Made by a program: the position numbers and the translations under genes
Notes under the pieces: generated by a model
Told to the model about the DNA's origin: nothing
Seen by the model: only the letters and a program-made list of their open reading frames with translations
Databases searched by the model: none
Shown: positions 1 through 8,627 of the stretch, one piece after another
Position numbering within the stretch: the first letter of the stretch is position 1
Layout of the letters: every line of letters starts with the position of its first letter
DNA from: JAJRXR01 sp041402005
GTDB taxonomy: Bacteria > Planctomycetota > Phycisphaerae > Phycisphaerales > UBA1924
Assembly (NCBI GenBank): GCA_041402005.1
Contig: JAWKTB010000002.1
Span: forward strand, 310,001-374,000
DNA length: 64,000 bases
Direction of reading: 5' to 3'

Positions 1-689
1 GCGTTGGAGGTCACGCCGAACAGGCGCCCGTCGGGTGTGAAGTCCATCGCGAGGAAATTCGCGTTGAACGAGACCGCCCCGCCCGCGTCGCTGACCTCGC
101 CCGTCGCGGGGTCGATCGTCGCCAGCCCGAGGTCCGGCCCGGAGATCAGACTGCGGTGCCACGCGTAGAGCGTCCCGTCATCGGCGAACGCCATGTCGCC
201 AAGCTGCGTCGCAATCGTCGCGCCGATGTGCAGGTCCACCGCCTTCGAGGCGGCCCCGGTCATTGTGTCGATCTGGTACAGCGCGAACGGCGAGTTGACG
301 CCGATCCCCTCGCGCACCAGCGCGTACATCGTCCCGTCGGACGCGAAATCGATCGAGAACACGCCCGCGTCGGGCGTCGCGAGGCCCGTGATCGAGAGCG
401 ACTGCTGCCCGCCGGGCCCGAAGCGGACGAGCGTGTGCGTCGTGCCCAGCCCCGCCGCCGCCCAGTAGTTCCAGTCGTCATCCACCGTCAGCGAGGTGAC
501 GAACATCCCCGCGAGCCCGGTGTCCATCGGCGCCAGCGTCGCCGCCCCAGTCGCCTGGTCGATCGAGTACGTCGTCCCGTCAAAGGCGACCCCGATGATC
601 TCGGTCGGTCCCGCCTGCGCGAAGCCCGACACAACACCCAGCAGGCCCACGAGGGCGCCCGCGGCGCACGACACACCATCACGATGCAT
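1..689 (-). CDS. Secreted propeller-like repeat protein, cut by left window edge
   Basis: No stop is met before base 1, so only about 229 N-terminal residues are visible. The ATG at 689 follows a GGGGA ribosome-binding site and starts a clear signal peptide (hydrophobic residues about 8-22, ending GFAQA). The rest is built from short units centred on DGT-Y/L-Y (FDGTTYSID, SDGTMYALV, DDGTLYAWH, PDGRLFGVT) about 45-50 residues apart, the look of beta-propeller blades. No catalytic motif is seen. The protein is probably exported; its C-terminus, where relatives often carry a sorting or dockerin-like tail, lies outside the window. It is transcribed divergently from the nuclease gene 140 bp away. 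Confidence 0.75.
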   Translation of the reverse strand, partial: MHRDGVSCAAGALVGLLGVVSGFAQAGPTEIIGVAFDGTTYSIDQATGAATLAPMDTGLAGMFVTSLTVDDDWNYWAAAGLGTTHTLVRFGPGGQQSLSITGLATPDAGVFSIDFASDGTMYALVREGIGVNSPFALYQIDTMTGAASKAVDLHIGATIATQLGDMAFADDGTLYAWHRSLISGPDLGLATIDPATGEVSDAGGAVSFNANFLAMDFTPDGRLFGVTSN

Positions 690-829
690 GAAACGTCCCC
701 TGACTCCCCGGCGTGACGGAACCGCCCGCAATACGATGCAGGCGCCGATACGACCGGGGCGACGCCCCTGTTTCATCTGGAACCGCCTTTTTTGACCTCT
801 GAACAAGCCGCCCGGAAGGAGACACGCCC

Positions 830-2221
830 ATGCGAATCCGAGTCCTCGGCGCCGCGGGCGAGGTCACCGGCTCGTGCTACCTCGTCGAGACCTCCAAGGC
901 CCGCGTGCTCGTCGAGTTCGGCCTGTACCAGGGCGGTGCGCACACCGAGGCCAAGAACCGACGCCTCCCCCCGATCGACCCCGCCACCCTCGACGCCGTC
1001 GTCCTTACTCACGCCCACCTCGACCACTCCGGGCGCCTGCCGATGCTCCCGCGCGCCGGCTTCAAGGCCCCGATCCACGCGACCGCGGCGACCATCGAGC
1101 TATGCGACATCCTCCTGCGCGACTCGGCCTACCTCCAGGAGATGGAGGCCGCGCGCACGAGCAAGCGCCGCATCCGCCGGGGTCGCAACCCGGTCCAGCC
1201 CCTGTACACGACCAGCGACGTGGACCAACTCATGCCCCGGTTCGTGCGCGCCGACTTCGACACGCCCAAGGAGGTCGCCCCGGGCGTCGTCGCGCGCTGG
1301 GTCGAGGCGGGGCACATCCTCGGCGCCGCCAGCGTCCAGCTCGACCTCGAGGACAAGGGTGCGCGCAAGACCGTCGTCTTCTCGGGCGATATCGGTCCCA
1401 AGCACGCCCCCCTCCTGCGAGATCCCAAGACGTTCCAGCGCGCCGATGTCACCATCCTCGAATCGACCTACGGCGACCGGGACCACCCGCCCCTCGACAA
1501 GTCGGTCGAAAAACTCGCCGAGATCATCAGGAGCGCCCGCACCCCCAAGGGCAAGGTCCTGATCCCCTCGTTCGCGGTCGGCAGGACGCAGCAGCTCATC
1601 TACTTCATCGGACGCCTGCGTGAGGACGGGCGCCTCCAGGACCCACGCGTCTATGTCGACTCCCCGATGGCGACCAGCGCGACCACCCTGTACAAGTCCC
1701 ACCGCGAGCTGTTCGACGACGAGAGCTGGGCGATCATCGACCAGGGCGACTCGTGCCTCGATTTCCCGGGCCTCCGCTTCACCAAGGACGCCAGCGAGTC
1801 GATCGCCCTCAACCCCCTGGGCGACGGCGTCGTCATCATCTCCGCCGCCGGCATGTGCACCGGCGGACGCATCCTCCACCACCTCAAGCACAACCTCTGG
1901 CGCGAAGAGACCCATGTCGTCTTCGTCGGCTACCAGGGCCAGGGCACGCTCGGACGCCGACTCGTCGAGGGCGCCAAGTCCGTCAGCGTCATGGGCGAGC
2001 CCATCCGCGTTCGCGCCCAGGTCCACACCCTCAACGGCTTCTCCGCCCACGCGGGCCAGACCGAGCTCGTCGAGTGGCTCGCCACGATGCGCGACTCGGG
2101 CCCGCGCGTCTACCTGACGCACGGCGAGGACCCGCAGCGCCACGCCCTGGCCGCCAAAATCGACGAGAAGCTCATGCTCAAGGCAAAGCTCCCCGCGTGG
2201 GGTGAGAGCATCGAACTCTGA
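830..2221 (+). CDS. MBL-fold/beta-CASP nuclease (RNA-processing exonuclease type)
   Basis: 463 residues, the usual length for bacterial beta-CASP metallo-beta-lactamases of the CPSF/YSH1-like group, which cut RNA in the cytoplasm. The zinc-binding motif HAHLDH is at residues 61-66, SGDIG gives the next metal-ligand region, and LESTYGDRDH follows. The beta-CASP insert begins near SFAVGRTQQLIYFI and SPMATSATTLY. The C-terminal metal motifs GMCTGGRILHH and FSAHAGQTEL are intact, as is LTHGE near the end. An AAGGAG ribosome-binding site precedes the ATG. It stands alone and converges on the S41 peptidase gene. The exact substrate is not readable from sequence. Confidence 0.9.
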   Translation: MRIRVLGAAGEVTGSCYLVETSKARVLVEFGLYQGGAHTEAKNRRLPPIDPATLDAVVLTHAHLDHSGRLPMLPRAGFKAPIHATAATIELCDILLRDSAYLQEMEAARTSKRRIRRGRNPVQPLYTTSDVDQLMPRFVRADFDTPKEVAPGVVARWVEAGHILGAASVQLDLEDKGARKTVVFSGDIGPKHAPLLRDPKTFQRADVTILESTYGDRDHPPLDKSVEKLAEIIRSARTPKGKVLIPSFAVGRTQQLIYFIGRLREDGRLQDPRVYVDSPMATSATTLYKSHRELFDDESWAIIDQGDSCLDFPGLRFTKDASESIALNPLGDGVVIISAAGMCTGGRILHHLKHNLWREETHVVFVGYQGQGTLGRRLVEGAKSVSVMGEPIRVRAQVHTLNGFSAHAGQTELVEWLATMRDSGPRVYLTHGEDPQRHALAAKIDEKLMLKAKLPAWGESIEL

Positions 2222-2260
2222 GCGACACGTCGACGATTGAAGCCGCCGATGTCGGGGTGG

Positions 2261-4516
2261 TTACCCGTCGTCCTCGAGCGCCTCGATCGCCCGTTCCAGC
2301 ACTTCGTCACGCCCCGCGGCGATACCCTCGACCGTCGGCGTCACCTCGATCGTCGGCTCCACCCCCACCCCCTGGTGCACCGTCCGCCCGTCGTGCTTGA
2401 CCACGCGCATGCCGGTCCAGGTCAAGTTCCACCCGCCCTCGAGCGCCATCCGGTTCACGTTCCCGTTCGTCCCCGCCGTCCGCGAGCCGACGATCTCGCC
2501 CAGCTTGTATTCCTCGACGATCGCCATGCAGCTCTCGGCGTACGACACGGCACGCTCGTCCGTGAGCCATACGAGGCGCCCCTCGATCCGTGGCGCCAGA
2601 GGTTGCAGGTCCCACCGCCCCTCCTCGACGTACTCCACGCCCCGCTGATCGGGCGCGAGGTAGACAGGGATCTGCCAGATCGCCGACTGCGCGGGCGAGG
2701 CGATGCAGTGCTGGATCAGGGTGGTCGCCGCCGATCCCGGGTACCCCCTGAGGTCGATGATCACGCCCTTGGCGCCGACGAGCTTGTCGAGCAGCGGCTC
2801 GATGGTCTCCCACGCGACGCCCCCCGTCAGATCCACGTAGACGATCCCGGGCGCGACCTCCTCGCCCTGCGCCGGACGCTTCTCCTTCATGGCGAACCAC
2901 GACTGCATGTCGAGCTTCGGCGTTTCGACGTCTTGGCGCACGCCGTCGCGCTCGACGACCAGCGTCGACCGGCGCTCCTTGCCCTCGGTCAAGATGGTGA
3001 TCACGGAGCGTTCACGCCGGAAAGCGTCGGTCGAAGCGCCCGTCTGGGACACCACGCGCTCGCCGACCTCGTCGATCCCCTGGCCGTCGATCCCGAGGAT
3101 GACGTCGCCGACCTGGACCTCCGCGTCCGGGTCCGCAGCGACCACGACCAAGTTCCCCTCGATCCAGCGCGCCCGGAACGGCAGCGCCTCGCCCGGGCGC
3201 CTGCCACCGACGAGCCACTCGTGCCCGTCCTGGGCGCGGGCGAGCATCTTGGCGAGGGCCGCGTGGAACGCATCATCGTCCGCAGCGATCGCCGCCGCCG
3301 ACAGCGTCCCGGGCAGCTCGCCCGCCCAGTCGCGCGTCCCCACCACGTCCCAGTACGGGTAGAAGTGCTGATAGACGTTCCAGGCGCGCACGACCGAGGC
3401 CAGACGCGACGCCCGGTCGAGCGTCGTCGGGCGCCACCCCTCCGGGCGACCCGCGAGCCAGTCCGGCTCCTCCACCTCCGGCTCGGGCAGCGCCCGTCCC
3501 TCGCGCGCCCACAAGACGTGCGGCGTGCGCGCGCACACCCCGCCACCCAGGTCGAGCACCGTCTCGAACGGCGGATCCTTCAGACGCCGCTCCCCCGCGC
3601 CCACTTGCTCGAACACCCGCGTGGTCGAGTACGCGTAGCTCGTGAGCGTGCCCGCGTAGTCCGACCCGACGCCCTTGTTGACGATCCCGACCAGTTCCCC
3701 GGTCGGGTCCACGTCGAGCCGCGCCGGCGCGTCGTCCGGCGAGCCGACCCAGACCTGCACGCTCGGCGCCAGCCACGCCATCAGACGCGAGAGTTCGTCT
3801 GCCAGCGCCGCAGCGTCCGGCGCGTCCTCGACCTCCCGGAGCACGCACGTCTCCACAAGGTCCCAGTCCGCGCTGACGACCCCGTCCGACGGGTGGAACC
3901 AGCGCACCACGCCCAGCAGGCGACCCGCGGCCACCACGTTCGCCAGCGCCCGCCCCGTCAGGGGTGAGGGCCCCTCGTTGGCGTTCTCGAGCCCGGTCCG
4001 CTCGATCACGCGCACGTCGTCCATGTACGCCACGCTCCCGGGCATCGCGATCAACCCGAGGCTGATCGTGGTCGCGTCCTCGTCGGCGAGCCCGAGGATC
4101 GAGACCTCCTCCCAGGTGTCCGACGTCACCGCCCGGTCGCCCATGTTGTCGAAGAAGCCGGGCTGCCCGCTCGTGCGGTTGATCCGGCACCACAGGCGCG
4201 CCCCGCGCCCCTCGCCCCCCTCGACCCGCACGCGCGCGCGCAGCTCGAACCATTTCCCACCGATCTCCGCCGCGTCCGTCGTCTGCATCAGCGCGCCGGG
4301 AACGGACTCGTCGCCCGTCTGCGCCAGTCGGCACACCCGCCCGCCCCCCTCGTCCTCGACGACCGTCGCCTCCCAACCATGCTCCGCGTACGCCGATGGG
4401 ATGGACCACCCGCTCGGCGTCGCCCCGACCTCGTCCGCCTCGAACCCCGGGTTCGTCGGCGTCGGCCCAAGGGCGACGAAGGACGTCAAAGCCACAACAA
4501 GCGTGCTCAAGAGCAT
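2261..4516 (-). CDS. Secreted S41-family (C-terminal processing type) peptidase
   Basis: About 751 residues. The ATG at 4516 is preferred over an in-frame ATG 54 bases upstream because AGGAAGGA lies just before it and a signal peptide (LLSTLVVALTSFVALG) follows. Residues about 20-170 resemble a carbohydrate-binding or galactose-binding-like beta sandwich. A helical region follows, then a PDZ-like segment (VQVGDVILGIDGQGIDEV) and the S41 core with GVIIDLRGYPGS, the presumed nucleophile region ERAVSYAESCMAIV and IVGSRTAGTNGNVN. The Lys of classic CtpA is not obvious, so it may belong to the tricorn-like branch. Likely acts outside the cytoplasm; the substrate is unknown. Convergent with the upstream nuclease gene. 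Confidence 0.85.
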   Translation of the reverse strand: MLLSTLVVALTSFVALGPTPTNPGFEADEVGATPSGWSIPSAYAEHGWEATVVEDEGGGRVCRLAQTGDESVPGALMQTTDAAEIGGKWFELRARVRVEGGEGRGARLWCRINRTSGQPGFFDNMGDRAVTSDTWEEVSILGLADEDATTISLGLIAMPGSVAYMDDVRVIERTGLENANEGPSPLTGRALANVVAAGRLLGVVRWFHPSDGVVSADWDLVETCVLREVEDAPDAAALADELSRLMAWLAPSVQVWVGSPDDAPARLDVDPTGELVGIVNKGVGSDYAGTLTSYAYSTTRVFEQVGAGERRLKDPPFETVLDLGGGVCARTPHVLWAREGRALPEPEVEEPDWLAGRPEGWRPTTLDRASRLASVVRAWNVYQHFYPYWDVVGTRDWAGELPGTLSAAAIAADDDAFHAALAKMLARAQDGHEWLVGGRRPGEALPFRARWIEGNLVVVAADPDAEVQVGDVILGIDGQGIDEVGERVVSQTGASTDAFRRERSVITILTEGKERRSTLVVERDGVRQDVETPKLDMQSWFAMKEKRPAQGEEVAPGIVYVDLTGGVAWETIEPLLDKLVGAKGVIIDLRGYPGSAATTLIQHCIASPAQSAIWQIPVYLAPDQRGVEYVEEGRWDLQPLAPRIEGRLVWLTDERAVSYAESCMAIVEEYKLGEIVGSRTAGTNGNVNRMALEGGWNLTWTGMRVVKHDGRTVHQGVGVEPTIEVTPTVEGIAAGRDEVLERAIEALEDDG

Positions 4517-4670
4517 CGTGTCCCGATCCTTCCTGAGACCCTTGGGCTTCCCCACCCGATCGGCGGGCACTATACCCTGACGTTCACGCCGTTACCATGA
4601 ACGTGCGCGCCACGCGCCCCGCTCCTTGTCGATGGCGAGGCAAAGCCCCGCCTATTGCAAATAGACGCCT

Positions 4671-5789
4671 ATGGGTCGCCAGGCTCCAGCCCGAATCGTC
4701 GTGAAAGTTGGCTCGGGCGTCGTCGCTCCCGCGGGGCGCCTCGATCCGGTCGCGGTCGCGACCATCGCGCGCGAGATTGCCGCGGCGCGCGACCGGGGAA
4801 CACGGGTGGTGCTGGTCTCCTCCGGCGCGGTCGCCGCGGGGTTCCGCGACCTGGGGCTGGGGGCGATGCCCCGTTCGATCCGGGAGAAGCAGGCCGCAGC
4901 GGCCGTCGGGCAGCCCCGCCTGCTCGCCGCCTACGCCGACGCGATGCGCGCGCACGAACTCGTCCCCGCCCAGGTCCTCCTGACCAGCGACGACTTCGAC
5001 CACCGCCAGCGCTTCCTCAACGCGAGACACACGCTCGAGACGCTGCTCGAGCACGGCCTCGTCCCCATCATCAACGAGAACGACTCGGTCGCCTTCGACG
5101 AGATCCGCCTGGGCGACAACGACCGCCTCTCGGCCCTGGTCGCCAGCGCGATCGACGCCGACCTGCTCGTCCTGCTCTCGGTCGCGCCGGGCGTGGTCGA
5201 CAAGTCGACGGGCAAGGTCATCCCGGAGATCACCGACACCGACGCGGCCCGGGCGCACATCGACGTTGCCACGAGCGACACCGGCACGGGCGGCATGGCG
5301 ACCAAGCTCGACGCCGCCGACATCGCGATCGGGCACGCCGTCCCCGTCGTCATCGCCCCCGGGCGTCCCGCCGACGGCGCCGACCCGCTCACGCCGATCC
5401 TCGATGGCCAACCCGTCGGCACGCGCTTCCCCGTCCCGCCCGACGCCCGCGGGCCCGCCGCCCGCAAGTCCTGGATCGCGTTTTCCACGCAGACCCGGGG
5501 CGCGATCGTCATCGACGAGGGCGCCGCCAGGGCCCTGCGCGAGAAGGGCGCCAGCCTCCTGCCCAAGGGCGTCGTCGGCGTCGAGGGTCGCTTCGACGTC
5601 GGCGCTCCCGTCGAGATCAGGACCGAGGGCGGCGCCCTCGTCGCCCGCGGCCTCGCGACGTACGCCTCGCACGAGCTCGAGCGCGTCAAAGGCAAACGCT
5701 CCGACGAGATCGAGTCCGTGCTCGGGTACGCCTACGCCCCCGAGGCGGTGCACCGCGACGACATGCACGTGCTGGGAGACCCCGCGTGA
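4671..5789 (+). CDS. proB: Glutamate 5-kinase
   Basis: First enzyme of proline synthesis: it phosphorylates glutamate with ATP to give gamma-glutamyl phosphate. 372 residues, the full length with a C-terminal PUA domain. Amino-acid-kinase motifs are all present: VVKVGSGVV near the N-terminus, VLVSSGAVAAG, NENDSVAFDEIRLGDNDRL and GTGGMATKLDAADIA. The stop codon overlaps the start of proA (GTGA), so the two are translationally coupled, which suits handover of the unstable acyl phosphate. The start lacks a convincing ribosome-binding site, so the true start could be slightly different. Confidence 0.95.
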   Translation: MGRQAPARIVVKVGSGVVAPAGRLDPVAVATIAREIAAARDRGTRVVLVSSGAVAAGFRDLGLGAMPRSIREKQAAAAVGQPRLLAAYADAMRAHELVPAQVLLTSDDFDHRQRFLNARHTLETLLEHGLVPIINENDSVAFDEIRLGDNDRLSALVASAIDADLLVLLSVAPGVVDKSTGKVIPEITDTDAARAHIDVATSDTGTGGMATKLDAADIAIGHAVPVVIAPGRPADGADPLTPILDGQPVGTRFPVPPDARGPAARKSWIAFSTQTRGAIVIDEGAARALREKGASLLPKGVVGVEGRFDVGAPVEIRTEGGALVARGLATYASHELERVKGKRSDEIESVLGYAYAPEAVHRDDMHVLGDPA

Positions 5790-7120
5790 CGGATCCGACG
5801 ATCGAGCAGCTCGCGAAGCGCGCCCGCGAGGCGTCCAGCCGCGTCGCGGGTCTGACAACCGAGACGAAGAACGCGGTCCTGCTCGGCCTGGCGGACCGCC
5901 TTGAGGCGCGCGCGCAAGACATCCTCTCGGCGAACACGAAGGACATGGACGCCGCCCGGGCCGCCGGCCTCGCGACGCCCAAGCTCCGCCGCCTTGAGCT
6001 GATCGACAAGTCGATCAAACAGCTTGCCGAGGGCGTCCGCCAGATCGCGGCCCTCCCCGACCCCGTCGGGCAGGTGACGCGCGCCTACGACGTCCCCTCG
6101 GGCCTGCACGTCGAGAAGGTGCGCACGCCCCTGGGCGTCATCGCGATGATCTACGAGGCCCGTCCCGGCGTGACGATCGACGCCTTTGCCCTGTGCTTCA
6201 AGGCTGGCAACGCGTGCATCCTGAAAGGTGGGCGCGAGGCGAACGATTCGAATCAGCTCCTCGCGTCGATCGCGAAGGACGCCCTCCGCGCCCACGGGGC
6301 GCCGGAGGACGCGATCACCGCGATGACCTCCTCCGACCGCGACGAACTCCGCCGCTTGCTTACGCTCTCGAACGACATCAACCTCGTCATCCCCAGGGGC
6401 GGCGAGCCCCTCATCCGCTTCGTCCACGAGCACTCGCGCATCCCGACGATCCAGCATTTTCAGGGCGTCTGCCACATCTACGTGGACAAGGCGGCCGACC
6501 TCGACAGGGCCCTCGACATCGTCGCGACCGCCAAGACCAGCGCCCCCGCGACCTGCAACGCGGCCGAGTGCGTGCTGATCCATCAGGACGTCGCGGCAGC
6601 CTTCACGCCGCGCCTCGCCGAACGTCTCGCCCGCGACGGCGTCGAACTCCGGGGCGACGAGCGCGTACTCGAAATCTTTGGGTGCCACGGCTTGTCCCAA
6701 CGGGCAAGCCGTGCGGGCGCTCCAACCGAGGCACGGGTTGCCCTACCGGGTCAACCCGTGGCGCCCAACATCACCCCCGCGACCGACGACGACTGGGGCC
6801 ACGAGTACCTCGACCTCATCCTCGCGGCAAAGATCGTCGCTTCGATGGACGACGCGATCGCGCACATCGAGCGCTACTCCTCCGACCACACCGAGGCGAT
6901 CCTGACCGAGGACGCGGGCGCCGCCGACGAGTTCTGCCGGCGTGTTCGCTCGAGCTGCGTGCTCGTCAACGCCTCGACCCGCTTCAACGACGGCTTCCAG
7001 CTGGGCCTGGGCGCCGAGATCGGCATCTCCACGAGCAGGATCCACGCCTACGGCCCGATGGGCCTCGAGGGCCTCACGATCGAGCGGTACGTGGTGCGGG
7101 GAAGCGGGCAGACACGATAA
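5786..7120 (+). CDS. proA: Gamma-glutamyl phosphate reductase with in-frame palindromic insert
   Basis: Second proline enzyme: NADPH-dependent reduction of gamma-glutamyl phosphate to glutamate semialdehyde. It starts at GTG 5786, overlapping the proB stop. 444 residues. Family landmarks include VRTPLGVIAMIYEARPGVT, FKAGNACILKGG, PRGGEPLIRFV, the catalytic-Cys region TSAPATCNAAECVL and the C-terminal RIHAYGPMGLEGLT. Between ERVLEI and TPATDDDWGHEYLDL there are about 27 extra residues compared with ordinary ProA. They are encoded by two adjacent DNA palindromes (6684-6762), so a mobile repeat has been absorbed into the coding sequence without breaking the frame. The insert lies outside the catalytic Cys motif, so activity is plausible. 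Confidence 0.95.
   Translation: MTDPTIEQLAKRAREASSRVAGLTTETKNAVLLGLADRLEARAQDILSANTKDMDAARAAGLATPKLRRLELIDKSIKQLAEGVRQIAALPDPVGQVTRAYDVPSGLHVEKVRTPLGVIAMIYEARPGVTIDAFALCFKAGNACILKGGREANDSNQLLASIAKDALRAHGAPEDAITAMTSSDRDELRRLLTLSNDINLVIPRGGEPLIRFVHEHSRIPTIQHFQGVCHIYVDKAADLDRALDIVATAKTSAPATCNAAECVLIHQDVAAAFTPRLAERLARDGVELRGDERVLEIFGCHGLSQRASRAGAPTEARVALPGQPVAPNITPATDDDWGHEYLDLILAAKIVASMDDAIAHIERYSSDHTEAILTEDAGAADEFCRRVRSSCVLVNASTRFNDGFQLGLGAEIGISTSRIHAYGPMGLEGLTIERYVVRGSGQTR
6684..6762 (+). repeat. REPIN-like double palindrome inserted in proA
   Basis: Two hairpins in tandem: CACGGCTTG pairs with CAAGCCGTG, and CACGGGTTG pairs with CAACCCGTG. The outermost bases GCCACGG and CCGTGGC also pair with each other, so the whole 79 nt can fold back as one unit. 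This two-palindromes-in-one-foldback layout is that of REPIN elements. It lies wholly within the proA reading frame. Confidence 0.8.
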
Positions 7121-7127
7121 CGCCTCT

Positions 7128-7196
7128 CGTGCCACTGACCCGTCCTCGGGTCAGTGCTCCGGCTCAACACTGACCGGCGGACCGGTCAGTGGCACG
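7128..7196 (+). repeat. REPIN-like double palindrome behind proA
   Basis: Two perfect hairpins, CACTGACCC/GGGTCAGTG and CACTGACCGG/CCGGTCAGTG, inside an outer inverted repeat CGTGCCACTGACC/GGTCAGTGGCACG. It has the same architecture and size as the element inside proA but a different stem sequence. It begins 7 bases after the proA stop codon and could act as a transcript-end stem, although no T-run follows. Confidence 0.75.
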
Positions 7197-7220
7197 GGTC
7201 GGGGGCGTTTGCCACTGTCC

Positions 7221-8579
7221 CTATGGGCAACCTGCGCTGAAGGCACTTAAGAACGCCACAACGTCGTCGAACGAAAATACGCCAAATGGCTCGGCAAAAT
7301 CTGCCAGCGGATTCATTGCGACAAAGCTCGATAGGAATTGAATGACGTCGGAAAAATCGAGTTGGTGGTCGGGAGGAGCCAGATCGGCTTCGTTGCATCG
7401 AGGGGCACGTATCCGAATGATCGCGTCTCGTCGTAGAGCGCCATCCAGCGAGATCAATTCGACTCGCGCGGCAATATCGCCGGAATCGGCAAGGTCGATA
7501 TGTTGAGGCAGGTTGGAAATCGGTCGAAGATTGATAATCCTCCAGTCTGCTTCGCCATCACCATTAATGTCAATCAAGTCACCACGGGTGAGGAGAGGAT
7601 ACGTGCCCCCTGGCAGCAAGCTGGCGTTCGGAGAAACGAAAAGGGTGTCTATGTTCGAGCCCTCGATTTCCACAGCCCAAATGAACGCTGCTTGATTCGA
7701 ATTGTTGAGAGCGAAGTCGCCGAGGTTGCCGAAGAGTGGGTGTCCGCTCTCGGGAATCGTGTCTCCGTCTCGTAGCAGGAATTCGTTGTCAAAATACAGA
7801 TCGCCGGCGGATTCAGTTTTGAACGCATAGTGTCCAAGGTTATTGATCCGGAGTGTTGTGAATGAGTCGCAGTCACTAAAGCGAATCTGGGTGTCATCAA
7901 CGAATAGGCGTCCAGATGTGCAAGACCCCCCGCCGACGCTAAACCTCAGGTCAATCCGATGCAGGCGGTTGTCGGAAACATGAAAAAGGTCGATGCGGAC
8001 ATTCTTGTCACAGCCATCTACCTGAAGTGTTGGTGAAATGGTGCCGGATGGCAGCAACTCATAAATTGTCCACACCTCATCCGCAAGGCAACCAAATTGG
8101 GTGGTTTCTGCAATCCAATATGCCGTGCCATCTGGCAACATTTGGGGTTGTGCGTGAAGCAATGTCTGGATGCCATCGGGGAAACCTGGGGCGGGATCTC
8201 CTTCCTGTATCGTCACGCCATGGTCGGTCCAGATGGCATCAAAGCCGTTCAGTAGTGGACGGTAAGCAAATGCCCCGTTGTCGCTGATACCCATTTGATA
8301 GCCAGAAATGCTGAGCATGCCTTCTGATGCCTCGGTCGAGATAAAACGCACTTGATTCTCAAACCAGATACCATGACGTCCGTCGCTAAGGGTGAAAATG
8401 CACCCTACTTGGCCATGGCTGTTGATATAAGGGGCTCCGATTGTCGCGACGCTCGAGCCCGCGACTGGGTCACCCTCCTTCACGATGATACTCGCGGGAA
8501 TGGGTTGTGCGAAACCTAGCCCCTGCGTTGTCCCGCTGACCAGGGTCATTACCAAGTGCATAGGTGGGCGGGTCATCAT
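7221..8579 (-). CDS. Secreted protein with dockerin-like DFSDV tail, atypically low GC
   Basis: 452 residues with an N-terminal signal peptide (hydrophobic stretch ending GLGFAQP). Two adjacent ATGs at 8579 and 8576, and another at 8561, are all possible starts. The middle has repeated beta-strand segments with no recognised catalytic motif. The last 70 residues hold two copies of a short calcium-loop-like unit (QLDFSDVIQFLSSF and VFSFDDVVAFLSAF) between CNEADL and the terminal GCP, the tail found on many Phycisphaerae secreted proteins. Codon usage is strikingly unlike its neighbours: A/T-ending codons are common and the GC content is near half by eye. That suggests acquisition from another lineage or weak codon selection. 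Confidence 0.7.
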   Translation of the reverse strand: MMTRPPMHLVMTLVSGTTQGLGFAQPIPASIIVKEGDPVAGSSVATIGAPYINSHGQVGCIFTLSDGRHGIWFENQVRFISTEASEGMLSISGYQMGISDNGAFAYRPLLNGFDAIWTDHGVTIQEGDPAPGFPDGIQTLLHAQPQMLPDGTAYWIAETTQFGCLADEVWTIYELLPSGTISPTLQVDGCDKNVRIDLFHVSDNRLHRIDLRFSVGGGSCTSGRLFVDDTQIRFSDCDSFTTLRINNLGHYAFKTESAGDLYFDNEFLLRDGDTIPESGHPLFGNLGDFALNNSNQAAFIWAVEIEGSNIDTLFVSPNASLLPGGTYPLLTRGDLIDINGDGEADWRIINLRPISNLPQHIDLADSGDIAARVELISLDGALRRDAIIRIRAPRCNEADLAPPDHQLDFSDVIQFLSSFVAMNPLADFAEPFGVFSFDDVVAFLSAFSAGCP

Positions 8580-8627
8580 TTCCCCCGAAAGGTCGTGCGA
8601 TTCAACAGGCTGAGACTACGAGAACGG

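Noticed and set aside
156..716. Plus-strand open frame at the left edge
   Set aside because: Antisense to the secreted propeller-like gene; Arg-rich, no motif.
4655..5785. Apparent N-terminal extension fusing a proB-overlapping frame to proA
   Set aside because: The extension is an out-of-frame reading of proB; GTG 5786 with overlap to the proB stop explains proA.
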